A DNA stretch of 41,864 bases. It comes from Anaerolineae bacterium (lineage in GTDB: Bacteria > Chloroflexota > Anaerolineae > Epilineales > JAHCIE01). Where the stretch lies: positions 1 to 41,864 of the forward strand of contig JAHCIP010000010.1 in the NCBI GenBank assembly GCA_026129165.1, written 5' to 3'. Positions 9,429-17,026 of the stretch are shown here, piece by piece. The position numbers and the translations under genes were made by a program. Positions within the stretch are counted from its first letter, which is position 1; each line of letters begins with the position of its first letter. Under the pieces are notes generated by a model. The model was not told the DNA's origin. It worked only from the letters and a program-made list of their open reading frames with translations, and searched no databases.

Positions 9429-9743
9429 CTACTCTTCCTCAATCGTGCATAACAACGGAAAGTCGTGGTCGCGGGCGAGGCGGATGGTCTTGCTGGCCTT
9501 CGTCTCGGCGATCTCCCGCGTGTAGACCCCCGCCACGCCGACGCCGCGCTGGTGGACATGGAGCATGACTCTCACAGCCTCCTCCTCGGTGCGGCGGAAG
9601 ACGGTGCGCAGGATAAAGACGACGAAGTCCATGGTTGTGTAGTCGTCATTGTGGAGCAGCACCCGATAGAGCGGCGGCTTCTCGACCTTGCGCTCGACTT
9701 CGGTCAGGACATCGCCCTCTGATTCGAACTGTGGTTTCGGCAT
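9429..9743 (-). CDS. clpS: ATP-dependent Clp protease adaptor ClpS
   Basis: A 104-residue N-degron adaptor. The core PPLYRVLLHNDDYTTMDFVV holds the signature N32-D33-D34-Y-T and hydrophobic residues of the N-end-rule pocket. It is followed by the VMLHVHQRGVGVAGVYTREIAETK motif region, including the conserved H-x3-G turn and the ClpA-contacting helix. The start is the ATG at 9743 (MPKPQF...), giving the usual ClpS length; a longer upstream reading is low-complexity and unlikely. No strong ribosome site was seen. It sits upstream of clpA in the same run, consistent with an adaptor-unfoldase pair. Confidence 0.95.
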   Translation of the reverse strand: MPKPQFESEGDVLTEVERKVEKPPLYRVLLHNDDYTTMDFVVFILRTVFRRTEEEAVRVMLHVHQRGVGVAGVYTREIAETKASKTIRLARDHDFPLLCTIEEE

Positions 9744-9793
9744 AGGCGCGTGATGCGTGAGACCTGAGATCGTGTTAGGTAATGAAGACGGGG

Positions 9794-10264
9794 CTATCCT
9801 GCGAGACCTAGCTGGTCGTGGAGGCGCGCGACCAGCCGATGGACGTTTCCCAGGCAACAGGCGCCTTGCGGATTCCGGATGTCGCACGCACACTTGTCGG
9901 CCTGGATGCCGGCGGTAATAGCCTCCACGACCGTGCTAGAGCCGGTGGCGACAAGCTCCGCGCGTATGCTGCCGATGGTGTGCTGGAAGCAGTAGCAGAT
10001 CATGATGTCGTCGTCGTCGGGGTGCTTCTGGTAGACGCGCTCGCGGAGAGCGGCCTCGTCGAAGACCTGGCTGCCATCGACGGCATAGTAGACGGTGGGG
10101 CAGTCAGGCTCACGGCAGAAGTGGTAGTCCGTGGCCCGTAGCTCTGTGAGGGGCACGGCGAGACAGGATTTGAGAATGAGCGTGTCGACAGGCCGGCCGA
10201 TGCGTCCATTGGTGGGGCAAGTGGGGCGCTGTAGAGGGGCGGTCAAGGTAATGTCATCGTGCAT
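9794..10264 (-). CDS. CopZ-like Fe-S/zinc domain protein (stand-alone)
   Basis: A 156-residue cysteine-rich protein: C16, C50, C55, C90, C92, C125, C127, C136, C137. The segments HFCREPDCPTVYY, MICYCFQHT and a final CACDIRNPQGACCLGNV match the N-terminal [2Fe-2S]/zinc domain of Archaeoglobus-type CopZ copper chaperones (family knowledge). The HMA copper-binding domain that follows in full-length CopZ is absent, so it is either a separate electron-transfer or copper-reducing component or a BFD-like ferredoxin. It is the first gene of the clpS-HNH-clpA run, 50 bp before clpS, with an extended -10 box 97-102 bp upstream. Confidence 0.75.
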   Translation of the reverse strand: MHDDITLTAPLQRPTCPTNGRIGRPVDTLILKSCLAVPLTELRATDYHFCREPDCPTVYYAVDGSQVFDEAALRERVYQKHPDDDDIMICYCFQHTIGSIRAELVATGSSTVVEAITAGIQADKCACDIRNPQGACCLGNVHRLVARLHDQLGLAG

Positions 10265-10360
10265 ATCCGTAGGTTCTCCAGTAGGTCGGCCCCAACTAGT
10301 GCATCAAAAAGGAAGTAGTGCTCCATCGTACTGCCAGTTGAGAGAATTACCTATAGGAGT

Positions 10361-10369
10361 ATTGTAGCA
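10361..10369 (-). promoter_or_regulatory. Extended -10 promoter for the CopZ-like/clpS/clpA run
   Basis: On the minus strand the sequence reads TGCTACAAT, an extended -10 element. Transcription would begin near 10354 and leave a leader of about 90 nt. No clear -35 at 17 nt. Confidence 0.5.
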
Positions 10370-10407
10370 CAGGTGACGGAGAGAGGGGTAATGGACAGGA
10401 GACAAGA

Positions 10408-10440
10408 AGACCTGACAGGTTTTGGAAACCTGTCAGGTCT
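10408..10440. terminator. 15-bp perfect hairpin, terminator of the AOR gene
   Basis: AGACCTGACAGGTTT and AAACCTGTCAGGTCT form a perfect stem with loop TGG, 11 bp past the stop of the minus-strand AOR gene. A related GACCTGACAG hairpin recurs at 21968. Confidence 0.65.
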
Positions 10441-10450
10441 TTGATATATA

Positions 10451-12361
10451 TCACGCAAACACAGGCGCGGGGGCCAGTGTCCAGCCGAGGCCCAGGCGCT
10501 CCAGCGTCGCCGGCAACGGCGTGCCCGTAGTGACGTCCCAGCCGGCCATGGCGTAGTAGGTATCCTTGGCCGCTTCAACCTCCGCCACCCCCACCTGCAA
10601 GCCGGCGCTCACGCCGTCCTCCAGCATCTTGTACAGGCGCTTGGGCAGCCGGTCGGCGGCGCGGTCAATGCCCTCGCGGGCGTTGAACTGGCGCATCATA
10701 TTGAGCCGCCGTTCACCCACCGCCATCAACTCGTCAATGGTCACGTCCCAGCCGGTAACGGCCTCCACATAGTCCAACACCTGGGTCGTGCCGTACAACT
10801 GCCAGCCCGGACCCCAATCAAACATGCACAGGTTCAGGGTATCCATCAGGCTGTAGAAGAGTTGGGTGCGGTACATCCACTCAACCTTCTCCTGGTTCAG
10901 GACGAGCACATCCTGCGGGTGGGTCAGCCCCAGTGGCTCCAGGCGCTCGGCCTTGTAGCTGTCTGGGGTATAGTCGGGGTCGTGGCCGGCCGACATGTGG
11001 TCCGCGCCGAAGGGGTTGACGGCGTAGAGTAGGGCCAGGCTGCGCTTGACCTGCGGCATATGGGCTGGCGCCTCCTGCCCCTTGACCGTGATAAGGAACT
11101 GGTCCGACCCGTTCGCCAGCCGCCGGGCCGCCCGTTCCGAGCCGTCGGATAGGAGATCGCCCAGGGGACCACGCCGCAGCGCAATGGCTTCCAGGGCATA
11201 GAGCAGAGCATGGCCGTTGCCGAAGCGCAAGTCCTGCCCCTCGGTGTACTGGGCGGGCAGCAGGCCGTTCTCGTAGCTCTCCATCGCCCAGGCCACGGTC
11301 GCGCCCGCCGAGATGCTATCCAGGCCGTAGCGGTTGCACAGTTCGTTGGCCTTGAGCACCGCTTCCATCTCGCCCACGCCCACATACGAGCCAAGCGTCG
11401 CCAGGCTCTCATACTCCGGACCGCCGAAGATTGGCTGCACCGAACCGTACTCTCTCTCCTCGACCTTCACGACGCGCTTGCACTTGGTCGCGCACGAGTA
11501 GCAGGTATCACGCTCCTCCAGGTACGTCTTATACAGCCGGCGCCCGTCAATGGCGGCGTGCTTCTCGAACGAGCCGGAGTTCCAGTTGCGCGTCGGCAGG
11601 CCGCCCGCGTGATGCTGGGGCGACACGACGCCGGCCGTGCCATATTTGCCAAAGCCCCGGTCGAAGTCCGACTCGATGTGGTCGCGACCCCAGTGGGACA
11701 GGTCGAGCATCCCCTTGCGATCCACAACCTGGGGGCGCATCTTCCCACGCACGGCAATGGCCTTGAGGCCCTTGGACCCCATGACCGCGCCGAGACCGTT
11801 GCGGCCGTGCGCGCGGTTCGCCATATTGATAATCGCCGCCACACACGACAGGTTCTCGCCCGCCGGGCCGATGCACGCCACCTCGATCTTGTCGTCGCCC
11901 AACTCCTGGCGGATGGTGTTCCAGGTGTCGGCGGTGTCCATGCCCCACAGATGGCGGGCGTCGCGCAGTTCGGCTTTGCCCTGGTGGAGCCACAGGTAGA
12001 CTGGTGTCTCGCTCTTGCCTTTGACCACCACCGCGTCGAAGCCCGCGAACTTCATCTCAGCCGGCCAGAAGCCGCCGCCCTGGCTATCGCCCGCCGTCCC
12101 CGTGAGCGGGCTTTTCGCCGTCACCGTCGCGCGGCTCGCGCCGTGGACGGGCGTGCCGGTCAGGACGCTCAGGGCAAAGACCAGGACGTTGTCGGGTCCG
12201 AGCGGGTCGGCGCCCATCGGCATGTCCCGCAGCAAGTAGTACATGCCCAGGGCGCTGCCGCCCATGTAGGTGCGATAGAACTCTTCGGGGGGCGTTTCCA
12301 CCTGGAGCAGGTGGTGGGTCAGGTCCACGTGCAGAATGCGGCCATGATAACCATAGGGCAT
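10451..12361 (-). CDS. Aldehyde:ferredoxin oxidoreductase family enzyme
   Basis: A 636-residue AOR-family protein, the usual length. The N-terminal domain (about 1-210, with GGSALGMYYLL and the ATVTAKSPLTG stretch) binds the tungsto- or molybdo-bispterin cofactor. The iron-sulfur site is CYSCATKC (C-x2-C-x3-C, about 287-294), with the fourth ligand expected in LCMFDWG. It oxidises aldehydes to acids (or runs the reverse) with ferredoxin as electron partner, in the cytoplasm. The substrate cannot be told from sequence; family members act on aldehydes, formaldehyde, glyceraldehyde-3-phosphate or benzoyl-CoA. AGGAGG precedes the ATG by 8 nt. It is monocistronic: hairpin after the stop, spacer with operator-like repeats upstream. 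Confidence 0.92.
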   Translation of the reverse strand: MPYGYHGRILHVDLTHHLLQVETPPEEFYRTYMGGSALGMYYLLRDMPMGADPLGPDNVLVFALSVLTGTPVHGASRATVTAKSPLTGTAGDSQGGGFWPAEMKFAGFDAVVVKGKSETPVYLWLHQGKAELRDARHLWGMDTADTWNTIRQELGDDKIEVACIGPAGENLSCVAAIINMANRAHGRNGLGAVMGSKGLKAIAVRGKMRPQVVDRKGMLDLSHWGRDHIESDFDRGFGKYGTAGVVSPQHHAGGLPTRNWNSGSFEKHAAIDGRRLYKTYLEERDTCYSCATKCKRVVKVEEREYGSVQPIFGGPEYESLATLGSYVGVGEMEAVLKANELCNRYGLDSISAGATVAWAMESYENGLLPAQYTEGQDLRFGNGHALLYALEAIALRRGPLGDLLSDGSERAARRLANGSDQFLITVKGQEAPAHMPQVKRSLALLYAVNPFGADHMSAGHDPDYTPDSYKAERLEPLGLTHPQDVLVLNQEKVEWMYRTQLFYSLMDTLNLCMFDWGPGWQLYGTTQVLDYVEAVTGWDVTIDELMAVGERRLNMMRQFNAREGIDRAADRLPKRLYKMLEDGVSAGLQVGVAEVEAAKDTYYAMAGWDVTTGTPLPATLERLGLGWTLAPAPVFA

Positions 12362-12464
12362 GGTGAAGCCTCCTTTTTAACCGCCAGGCGGGCTTTCTCG
12401 CTGGTCCAACCAGGGACGACAGCAGAGGCGGCCGATGAATAGCTGCCACCCGCGCATTATCCCT

Positions 12465-12470
12465 ATCATA
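12465..12470 (-). promoter_or_regulatory. Possible -10 box for the AOR gene
   Basis: The minus strand reads TATGAT about 104 bp upstream of the AOR start; no convincing -35. The rest of the spacer 12362-12743 holds the repeats and hairpin listed separately, and otherwise nothing recognised. Confidence 0.3.
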
Positions 12471-12493
12471 CCAGAGCTGCCGCGATCTTAGGT

Positions 12494-12525
12494 GGAGACT
12501 TGTTCACGCCAGGAGGAAACTTGTT
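12494..12525. repeat. Direct repeat GGARACTTGTTC, possible operator
   Basis: GGAGACTTGTTC (12494-12505) and GGAAACTTGTTC (12514-12525) are 20 bp apart centre to centre, about two helical turns, and lie just upstream of the AOR -10 candidate. Confidence 0.4.
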
Positions 12526-12565
12526 CGCAACAGATGAGCGTTACACGTCCGGGAGGGGTGGGGAC

Positions 12566-12612
12566 AAAAATAGGCAAGGCCGAGCGGCGCCCAGTTCCGC
12601 TCGGCCTTGCCT
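12566..12612 (-). terminator. Rho-independent terminator on the minus strand
   Basis: A perfect 16-bp stem (12572-12587 with 12597-12612, AGGCAAGGCCGAGCGG) is followed on the minus strand by TATTTTTG. It ends the transcript of the TPR gene, whose stop lies 130 bp upstream. It could equally stop a short RNA started at the -10 box at 12641-12649. Confidence 0.85.
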
Positions 12613-12640
12613 CAGATGGAGGAGGAGAAACCACGTTCAG

Positions 12641-12649
12641 AGTATAGCA
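12641..12649 (-). promoter_or_regulatory. Extended -10-like box TGCTATACT
   Basis: The minus strand reads TGCTATACT between the TPR gene stop and the terminator hairpin. If active it would yield an RNA of about 70 nt ending at the hairpin. Confidence 0.35.
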
Positions 12650-12743
12650 CACTTCTCCCCTTTCCTACTTGTCCCTGGCCCTATCGCTACCCGCCGGGCG
12701 CCCAACGATTTCAGCGTCAGGTTACCCACGCGCCGCCGCCGCT

Positions 12744-13976
12744 CTACGCCTCGCCAACGAGGTTTTGGAACCGGGCGTTGGCCTTCAGCGCGCGCCAGTT
12801 AGGGTCGGCGCGCGCTGTGTCGCACCATCCCGAGTCCGCCTGAATCGCGGCTTCCAGCCCAGCCAGCGCCGCCTCAGACTCGCCGACCAGAGCCGTCAGG
12901 CTGGCGCGGTAGTACAACTTCTCGGCGGGCATGACGTCGAGCGCCGCGCGCGCCATGTCCCGCGCCTTGCGCGTCTGCTCCGCCTCCAGGTAGGCGCCCG
13001 CCAGGTGATACAGCACCATCGGGTCGTCGGGCTGCTGCAACCGCCGCGCCGTCTCCAGGTCTTGAATCGCGCCCAGGGCGTCCCCCAGCCGCCGTCGGGC
13101 AATGGCCCGTCCCAGGAAGAGCTTCGGATTATCCACACGCAGGTCAATGGCCTGGTTGTAATCCGCCAACGCGCCGTCCAGGTCGCCCAGTTCCACCCGA
13201 GCGCGGCCGCGTTGGGCGTAGGCCGCCTCATCGCCGGGCCGCAACTCGATAACCCGGCTCAAGTCAACCTCTGCGCCCTGACAGTCCCCTATCTCCAGCC
13301 GTACGCGCGCCCGCCCCTGGAGCGCGTCTACCCGCGCCGGTTTCAGCGTCAACGCCTGGTTCAAATCCTCCAACGCGCCCGCCCGGTCGCCGCGCTCCAG
13401 CCGCGCCAGGCCCCGCCGTACATAGGCGTCCACATAGTCAGGCTTCAGGCTAATCGCCTGGCTAAAATCGCCCATCGCGCCGGACCAGTCGCGGCGTTCA
13501 AGGCGGTTTACCCCCTGGTCATAGGATTTGAGGGCTTGCAGGGCCTTCTCCGCTGCGACCGCCGCCGGGTCAGGCGCGGATGTCGTTGTGGACTCGAGGG
13601 CGATGAGAACGGCGGCTAGGGGCCGCTCCTCGGCGTCGGCCGCTGGCGCTGCCTGGGGCGAGGCCGGCGGCGGACTCGGCGCGTCCGCCGGGAGAGGTAG
13701 GGTCGACACAAGGGGCGGCGCGCCAGGTTCAGCGGCCGCCGTGGGCTTGATGAAGGCGCTGATGTCGATATCAGTGCGGTTCTCCTTCAGCCAATCCATC
13801 AACTCCTGCATCCGCCCCCGTTTTTCCAGAAACGTGAGGATGTAGAGGAGAAGCTCGCTCTCGACCCGCCCTTCATAATCCTCCACGCCCAGATCATAGG
13901 CGGCGGTTTGCAGGTCTTCCAGATCCAGGCGGTCGCCGAGCGTGCGGCGGATCAGCCCTCGATTCCAGTCCGGCAT
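12744..13976 (-). CDS. Effector-associated-domain (EAD7-like) protein with TPR repeats
   Basis: A 410-residue protein. The N-terminal ~70 residues (IRRTLGDRLDLEDLQTAAYD onward, with LYILTFLEKRGRMQELMDWL) match the helical pattern of effector-associated domains, death-like adaptor domains known from conflict-system proteins. A Pro/Ala-rich linker follows (about 80-125). Then come tetratricopeptide repeats from about 140 to 400, for example DWSGAMGDFSQAISLKPDYVDAYVRRG and the next unit RGDRAGALEDLNQALTLKP. No catalytic domain is present, so it would be a scaffold that recruits an EAD-bearing effector coded elsewhere. It is transcribed divergently from the epimerase gene and terminated by the hairpin at 12572-12612. 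Confidence 0.8.
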   Translation of the reverse strand: MPDWNRGLIRRTLGDRLDLEDLQTAAYDLGVEDYEGRVESELLLYILTFLEKRGRMQELMDWLKENRTDIDISAFIKPTAAAEPGAPPLVSTLPLPADAPSPPPASPQAAPAADAEERPLAAVLIALESTTTSAPDPAAVAAEKALQALKSYDQGVNRLERRDWSGAMGDFSQAISLKPDYVDAYVRRGLARLERGDRAGALEDLNQALTLKPARVDALQGRARVRLEIGDCQGAEVDLSRVIELRPGDEAAYAQRGRARVELGDLDGALADYNQAIDLRVDNPKLFLGRAIARRRLGDALGAIQDLETARRLQQPDDPMVLYHLAGAYLEAEQTRKARDMARAALDVMPAEKLYYRASLTALVGESEAALAGLEAAIQADSGWCDTARADPNWRALKANARFQNLVGEA

Positions 13977-14090
13977 AGCCCTCTCCTACATCTACCCTCT
14001 CGGCTTCCCTCATCTCGCCTGGCTGTTCCCCATTCCCTATTCCTGACGCTCACATAGTAACACATCTTGCCGGCGAACGTCAATCCCATT

Positions 14091-15083
14091 ATGCGCGTCA
14101 TGATTACCGGAGCCACAAGCTCTATGGGCCAGGGCCTGGCCCGACATCTCCTGGCCCAGGGCCACGCGGTCACTCTGCTGGCCCGCGATCCTGCCCCCCT
14201 CCGTCGCCTGGGCCAGCAGGGCGCCAGGTTGGTACAGGCCGACCTGCGCGACCGGCTAGCGGTGATGGCCGCCTGTGTCGGCCAGGATATGGTCGTTCAC
14301 GCGGGCGCGCTGTCCGCGGCCTGGGGACGCCGGGCCGACTTCTTCGCCGTCAATGTCGGCGGTGTCGAAGCCGTGCTGGCCGGCTGCCGCCGTCATGGCG
14401 TCCGCCGCCTGGTCTACGTTTCCTCGCCCAGCGTCGTCTTCGACGGGCGCGACGTCGTCCTGGGCACGGAGGCCATGCCCTACGCGGCCCGCCCTCTGTC
14501 CGTCTACGCGCTGACTAAAAGGCTGGGCGAAGACCTGGTCAACGCCGCGCGGCCTGACCTGGAGACGGTCATCCTGCGCCCCAAAGCCGTCTTCGGCCCC
14601 GGCGACCGCGCCCTGCTGCCCCGCCTGCTCGACGCCGCCCGCCGCGGCCGGCTGGTCATCCCCGGCGACGGCCAGAACCAATTGGACCTGACCTATGTGG
14701 ATAATGTCGTCCACGCCCTGGCCCTGGCCCTAGAGGCGCCTAACGCCGTGGGGGGCGTCTACACCATCACCAACGCTGAACACCCCCGCCTATGGGACGT
14801 GATTCGCCATGTCCTGGCGCGGCTTGGCCTCGCGCCCCGCCTGCCCCACATCCCGTTGCCGCTGGCCCTGGCTCTGGCGCACACGCAAGAGGGGCTGGCC
14901 GCCCTGACCGGCCGCGAGCCAACCCTCACCCGCTACACCGTCCTCCTCCTGGCCCAGACCCAGACCTATGACATCACCGCCGCCCGCCGCGACTTGGGCT
15001 ATCAGCCCGTCGTCCCCCTCGCCGACGGCGTCGAGCGCACCCTCGCCGCTCTTACTTTTCAATCTTCAATCTTTAATCCTTAG
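14091..15083 (+). CDS. NAD(P)-dependent epimerase/3-beta-HSD-like SDR protein
   Basis: A 330-residue extended short-chain dehydrogenase. It starts MRVMITGATSSMGQGLAR, with the Rossmann GxxxGxG-type loop reading TGATSSMG. The active-site residues are in the YVSSPSV strand and Y-x3-K motif (VYALTKR). The segment VILRPKAVFGPGD is typical of the 3-beta-hydroxysteroid dehydrogenase/nucleoside-sugar epimerase branch. The substrate is not predictable. The ATG at 14091 puts the Rossmann strand at residue 3, as usual; no clear ribosome site is present. The last residues (SSIFNP) come from a heptamer array that overlaps the stop codon. Confidence 0.85.
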   Translation: MRVMITGATSSMGQGLARHLLAQGHAVTLLARDPAPLRRLGQQGARLVQADLRDRLAVMAACVGQDMVVHAGALSAAWGRRADFFAVNVGGVEAVLAGCRRHGVRRLVYVSSPSVVFDGRDVVLGTEAMPYAARPLSVYALTKRLGEDLVNAARPDLETVILRPKAVFGPGDRALLPRLLDAARRGRLVIPGDGQNQLDLTYVDNVVHALALALEAPNAVGGVYTITNAEHPRLWDVIRHVLARLGLAPRLPHIPLPLALALAHTQEGLAALTGREPTLTRYTVLLLAQTQTYDITAARRDLGYQPVVPLADGVERTLAALTFQSSIFNP

Positions 15084-15088
15084 TCTTT
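15057..15088. repeat. Heptamer array (TCAATCT-type) at the epimerase 3' end
   Basis: TCAATCT, TCAATCT, TTAATCC, TTAGTCT-type 7-bp units. They run through the stop codon at 15081-15083 and encode the last residues. Confidence 0.65.
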
Positions 15089-15112
15089 TCTACGCCGCAC
15101 CGCGTCACAAAC

Positions 15113-15142
15113 TTGCACGGTGGCAACGCCCTGGAGTATACT
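15113..15142 (+). promoter_or_regulatory. Promoter of the sensor kinase, leaderless geometry
   Basis: TTGCAC (15113-15118), an 18-nt spacer, then TATACT (15137-15142). The predicted transcription start is 15149, the A of the kinase ATG. Confidence 0.65.
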
Positions 15143-15148
15143 CTGGCT

Positions 15149-16144
15149 ATGGATACTCTGCTATCGGCGTACCAACGTTTGCTGACGGAAGTCGCCCGTG
15201 ACCTCCACGCCGCGTGTGGCGCGTTGGAGTTCGCCTCGACACTCGGCGTGCAAGTCCCCGCCCTCACCACATACGACCCGGCCAGTCCGCCCAACGGGAA
15301 CCTGACCTGGTTCGAACTGCCGGTCTACGAGAATGACCAGGCCATCGCCCATCTGCGCCTGGGCTTCGACCCCGGCATGCCGCTACCCGACCCCGAAGAG
15401 CAGCGCCTGGCGCACGCCCTGGTCGAACTGGCCGTCCTGGTCAACCGCGCCCGCACCCAGCAGGCCTCGGCGCACCAGGCCAGCCGGCGCATCCTGGCCG
15501 TCACGGAAGAAGAATTGCAGCGCGTCATCCTGGATATTCACGATGGCCCGGTTCAGAAACTCTTCGCCGCGTCGTCTCAGCTCGAACTGGCGGCTGGCCT
15601 GGTGGACCAGGTTCCAGAAGAGCTGCGTGCCCCCCTGGAGGCGCAGTTGGCCCGCGTCGCCGGCCTGCTGCAACTCTCCCTCAACGAAATTAAGCTGACC
15701 GTCGGCTCGATGCGGCCGCCCGAGTTTCGCCGGCGGCCGTTGGTGTCCGTCCTCCAGGGCCTCGTCATTCAACACCAGGCCCTCACGGGCCAACGGGTCC
15801 AATTGCGTGTCCAGGGCGAGATTCCCCCTGTCAGCCTGCCCGTCAAAATCGCGGTCTATCGCATTTTGCAGGAGGGCCTCTCCAACGCCTACCGCCACGC
15901 CAAGGTGGACAGCCTCGATGTCCGCCTGAGTCGGGAAGATGACTGGGTCATCCTGGACATCGCGGACGAGGGCGCGGGCTTTGACCCGCCACTGTTGGAA
16001 GGCCCGGCGGGCACGGAACTGGAAGAGCATATCGGGCTGCGGGGCATGCGCGACCGTGCGGAACTGGTGGGCGGCCACTTCCGTCTGACGAGCATCAAGG
16101 GGCAGGGGACGCACATCCAGGTACGCGTCCCTGGCGACGTATAG
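15149..16144 (+). CDS. NarL/DesK-type sensor histidine kinase
   Basis: A 331-residue soluble kinase. The N-terminal ~105 residues form a GAF-like sensor region without membrane segments. A HisKA_3 dimerisation helix has EEELQRVILDIHDGPVQKL, with H131 as the phosphorylated histidine. The HATPase domain (about 225-330) includes LQEGLSNAYRHAKVD (N-box), DIADEGAGFD (G1) and HIGLRGMRDRAELVGG (G2). It autophosphorylates and transfers to the response regulator encoded 9 bp downstream. The start at 15149 is chosen from the promoter geometry and lack of any ribosome site; the upstream TTG start would lie inside the -35 box. The signal is unknown. Confidence 0.92.
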   Translation: MDTLLSAYQRLLTEVARDLHAACGALEFASTLGVQVPALTTYDPASPPNGNLTWFELPVYENDQAIAHLRLGFDPGMPLPDPEEQRLAHALVELAVLVNRARTQQASAHQASRRILAVTEEELQRVILDIHDGPVQKLFAASSQLELAAGLVDQVPEELRAPLEAQLARVAGLLQLSLNEIKLTVGSMRPPEFRRRPLVSVLQGLVIQHQALTGQRVQLRVQGEIPPVSLPVKIAVYRILQEGLSNAYRHAKVDSLDVRLSREDDWVILDIADEGAGFDPPLLEGPAGTELEEHIGLRGMRDRAELVGGHFRLTSIKGQGTHIQVRVPGDV

Positions 16145-16153
16145 GCCAAGACC

Positions 16154-16801
16154 ATGAGCGCCGAGTCACCGTCTGACAAGCGTATTCGCGTCATCCTGGC
16201 CGATGACCACGAACTCGTGCTGGAAGGGCTGCGCGGCCTGCTCCAGAACGAACCCGATCTCCACGTCGTCGCCACTGTCACCAATGGCGAACGGCTCATG
16301 GAAGCCGTCCGCCGCCTCCAGCCCGACCTGGTCGTCATGGACCTCCAGATGCCCTATATGAGCGGGCTGACCTGCCTGGAAGAAATCCGCCGCGAGCAAT
16401 TGCCCGTCAAAGTCCTGATTCTGACCGCCTTTGGCGATGGCGAGGCCATTCAACTGGCCTGGGAACGGGAGGCCGATGGCTTTGCCCTGAAGACGGACCC
16501 ACCGCGCCAGACCGTCGCCGCCATCCGTAACATTGCCCACGGCCACGTCGTCTTCCCACGCGGCGCCTTGCGGGGGGGCGGCCGTGAGCCGCAGCCCAAT
16601 CCGCTAACCACCCTCTCCGAACGCGAGAGCGAATTCCTGGCCCTGGTCGCCGAAGGGCTGACCAACGCCCAGATTGCCGACCGCCTCTCGGTCACTGAGC
16701 ACACCGTCAAATTCCATCTTCAAAACATCTTCCAGAAGCTCGGCGTCACCAACCGCACCGAAGCCGCCCGCCTCTATCACCAATATCGCTACAAACTCTA
16801 G
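16154..16801 (+). CDS. NarL/FixJ-type response regulator
   Basis: A 215-residue regulator. The receiver domain has acidic residues D17-D18, the phosphoacceptor D63 (VVMDLQMPYMSG), T91 and K113. The LuxR-type helix-turn-helix at about 149-211 reads LSERESEFLALVAEGLTNAQ, then IADRLSVTEHTVKFHLQNIF. It starts 9 bp after the kinase stop, so the two genes form one two-component operon. Phosphorylation should drive dimerisation and DNA binding; the target genes are unknown. No separate promoter and no strong ribosome site were seen, suggesting translational coupling. Confidence 0.95.
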   Translation: MSAESPSDKRIRVILADDHELVLEGLRGLLQNEPDLHVVATVTNGERLMEAVRRLQPDLVVMDLQMPYMSGLTCLEEIRREQLPVKVLILTAFGDGEAIQLAWEREADGFALKTDPPRQTVAAIRNIAHGHVVFPRGALRGGGREPQPNPLTTLSERESEFLALVAEGLTNAQIADRLSVTEHTVKFHLQNIFQKLGVTNRTEAARLYHQYRYKL

Positions 16802-16901
16802 GCCGCCTGGCTTGACTAAATCAGGTTTTTAGCATAGTTAGTCTAGTAAGAATCCCCCGCTCTCCCCATCTATCTGGTGAGGCGTCAAAAATTGGCCGTG
16901 C

Positions 16902-16930
16902 TTGACATTTTCCAACAAATATGCTACAAT
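16902..16930 (+). promoter_or_regulatory. Consensus sigma-70 promoter of the rpoD-type gene
   Basis: TTGACA (16902-16907), 17-nt spacer, TACAAT (16925-16930) with TGC in front (extended -10). Transcription is expected at about 16936-16937. Confidence 0.85.
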
Positions 16931-16935
16931 TGGGG

Positions 16936-16971
16936 ATGCCTTTGCCGCGTGGCTGCCGCCGACGACATTAA
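16936..16971 (+). CDS. Possible leader peptide [11 protein letters not shown] upstream of the sigma gene
   Basis: The ATG lies at the predicted transcription start, followed by 11 codons and TAA. It includes three successive arginine codons (CGC CGA CGA) placed in the 5' arm and loop of the terminator hairpin at 16956-16992. The layout resembles a peptide-controlled attenuator, but whether it is translated is not shown; the ORF could be chance. Confidence 0.35.
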   Translation: MPLPRGCRRRH

Positions 16972-16992
16972 TCTATCTCGGCGGGTTTTTTT
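16956..16992 (+). terminator. Intrinsic terminator/attenuator in the rpoD leader
   Basis: CCGCCGA (16956-16962) pairs with TCGGCGG (16978-16984), 15-nt loop, followed by G and seven T. It lies between the promoter and the start codon at 17027, so full-length mRNA requires readthrough. Confidence 0.75.
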
Positions 16993-17026
16993 GTGTTACG
17001 GCGCATCACGCCAGAAGAGGGTAGAG

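Noticed and set aside
9744..9893. Longer ClpS start
   Set aside because: The extension is low-complexity and runs into the end of the CopZ-like gene; the 104-residue form has normal length.
11210..12442. Plus-strand 410-residue reading
   Set aside because: Antisense shadow of the AOR gene in a GC-rich region; no ribosome site or family match.
16877..17026. Longer N-terminus for rpoD
   Set aside because: It would include the promoter, leader and terminator; the TTGACA-TACAAT box and GTG with GAGGG fit better.
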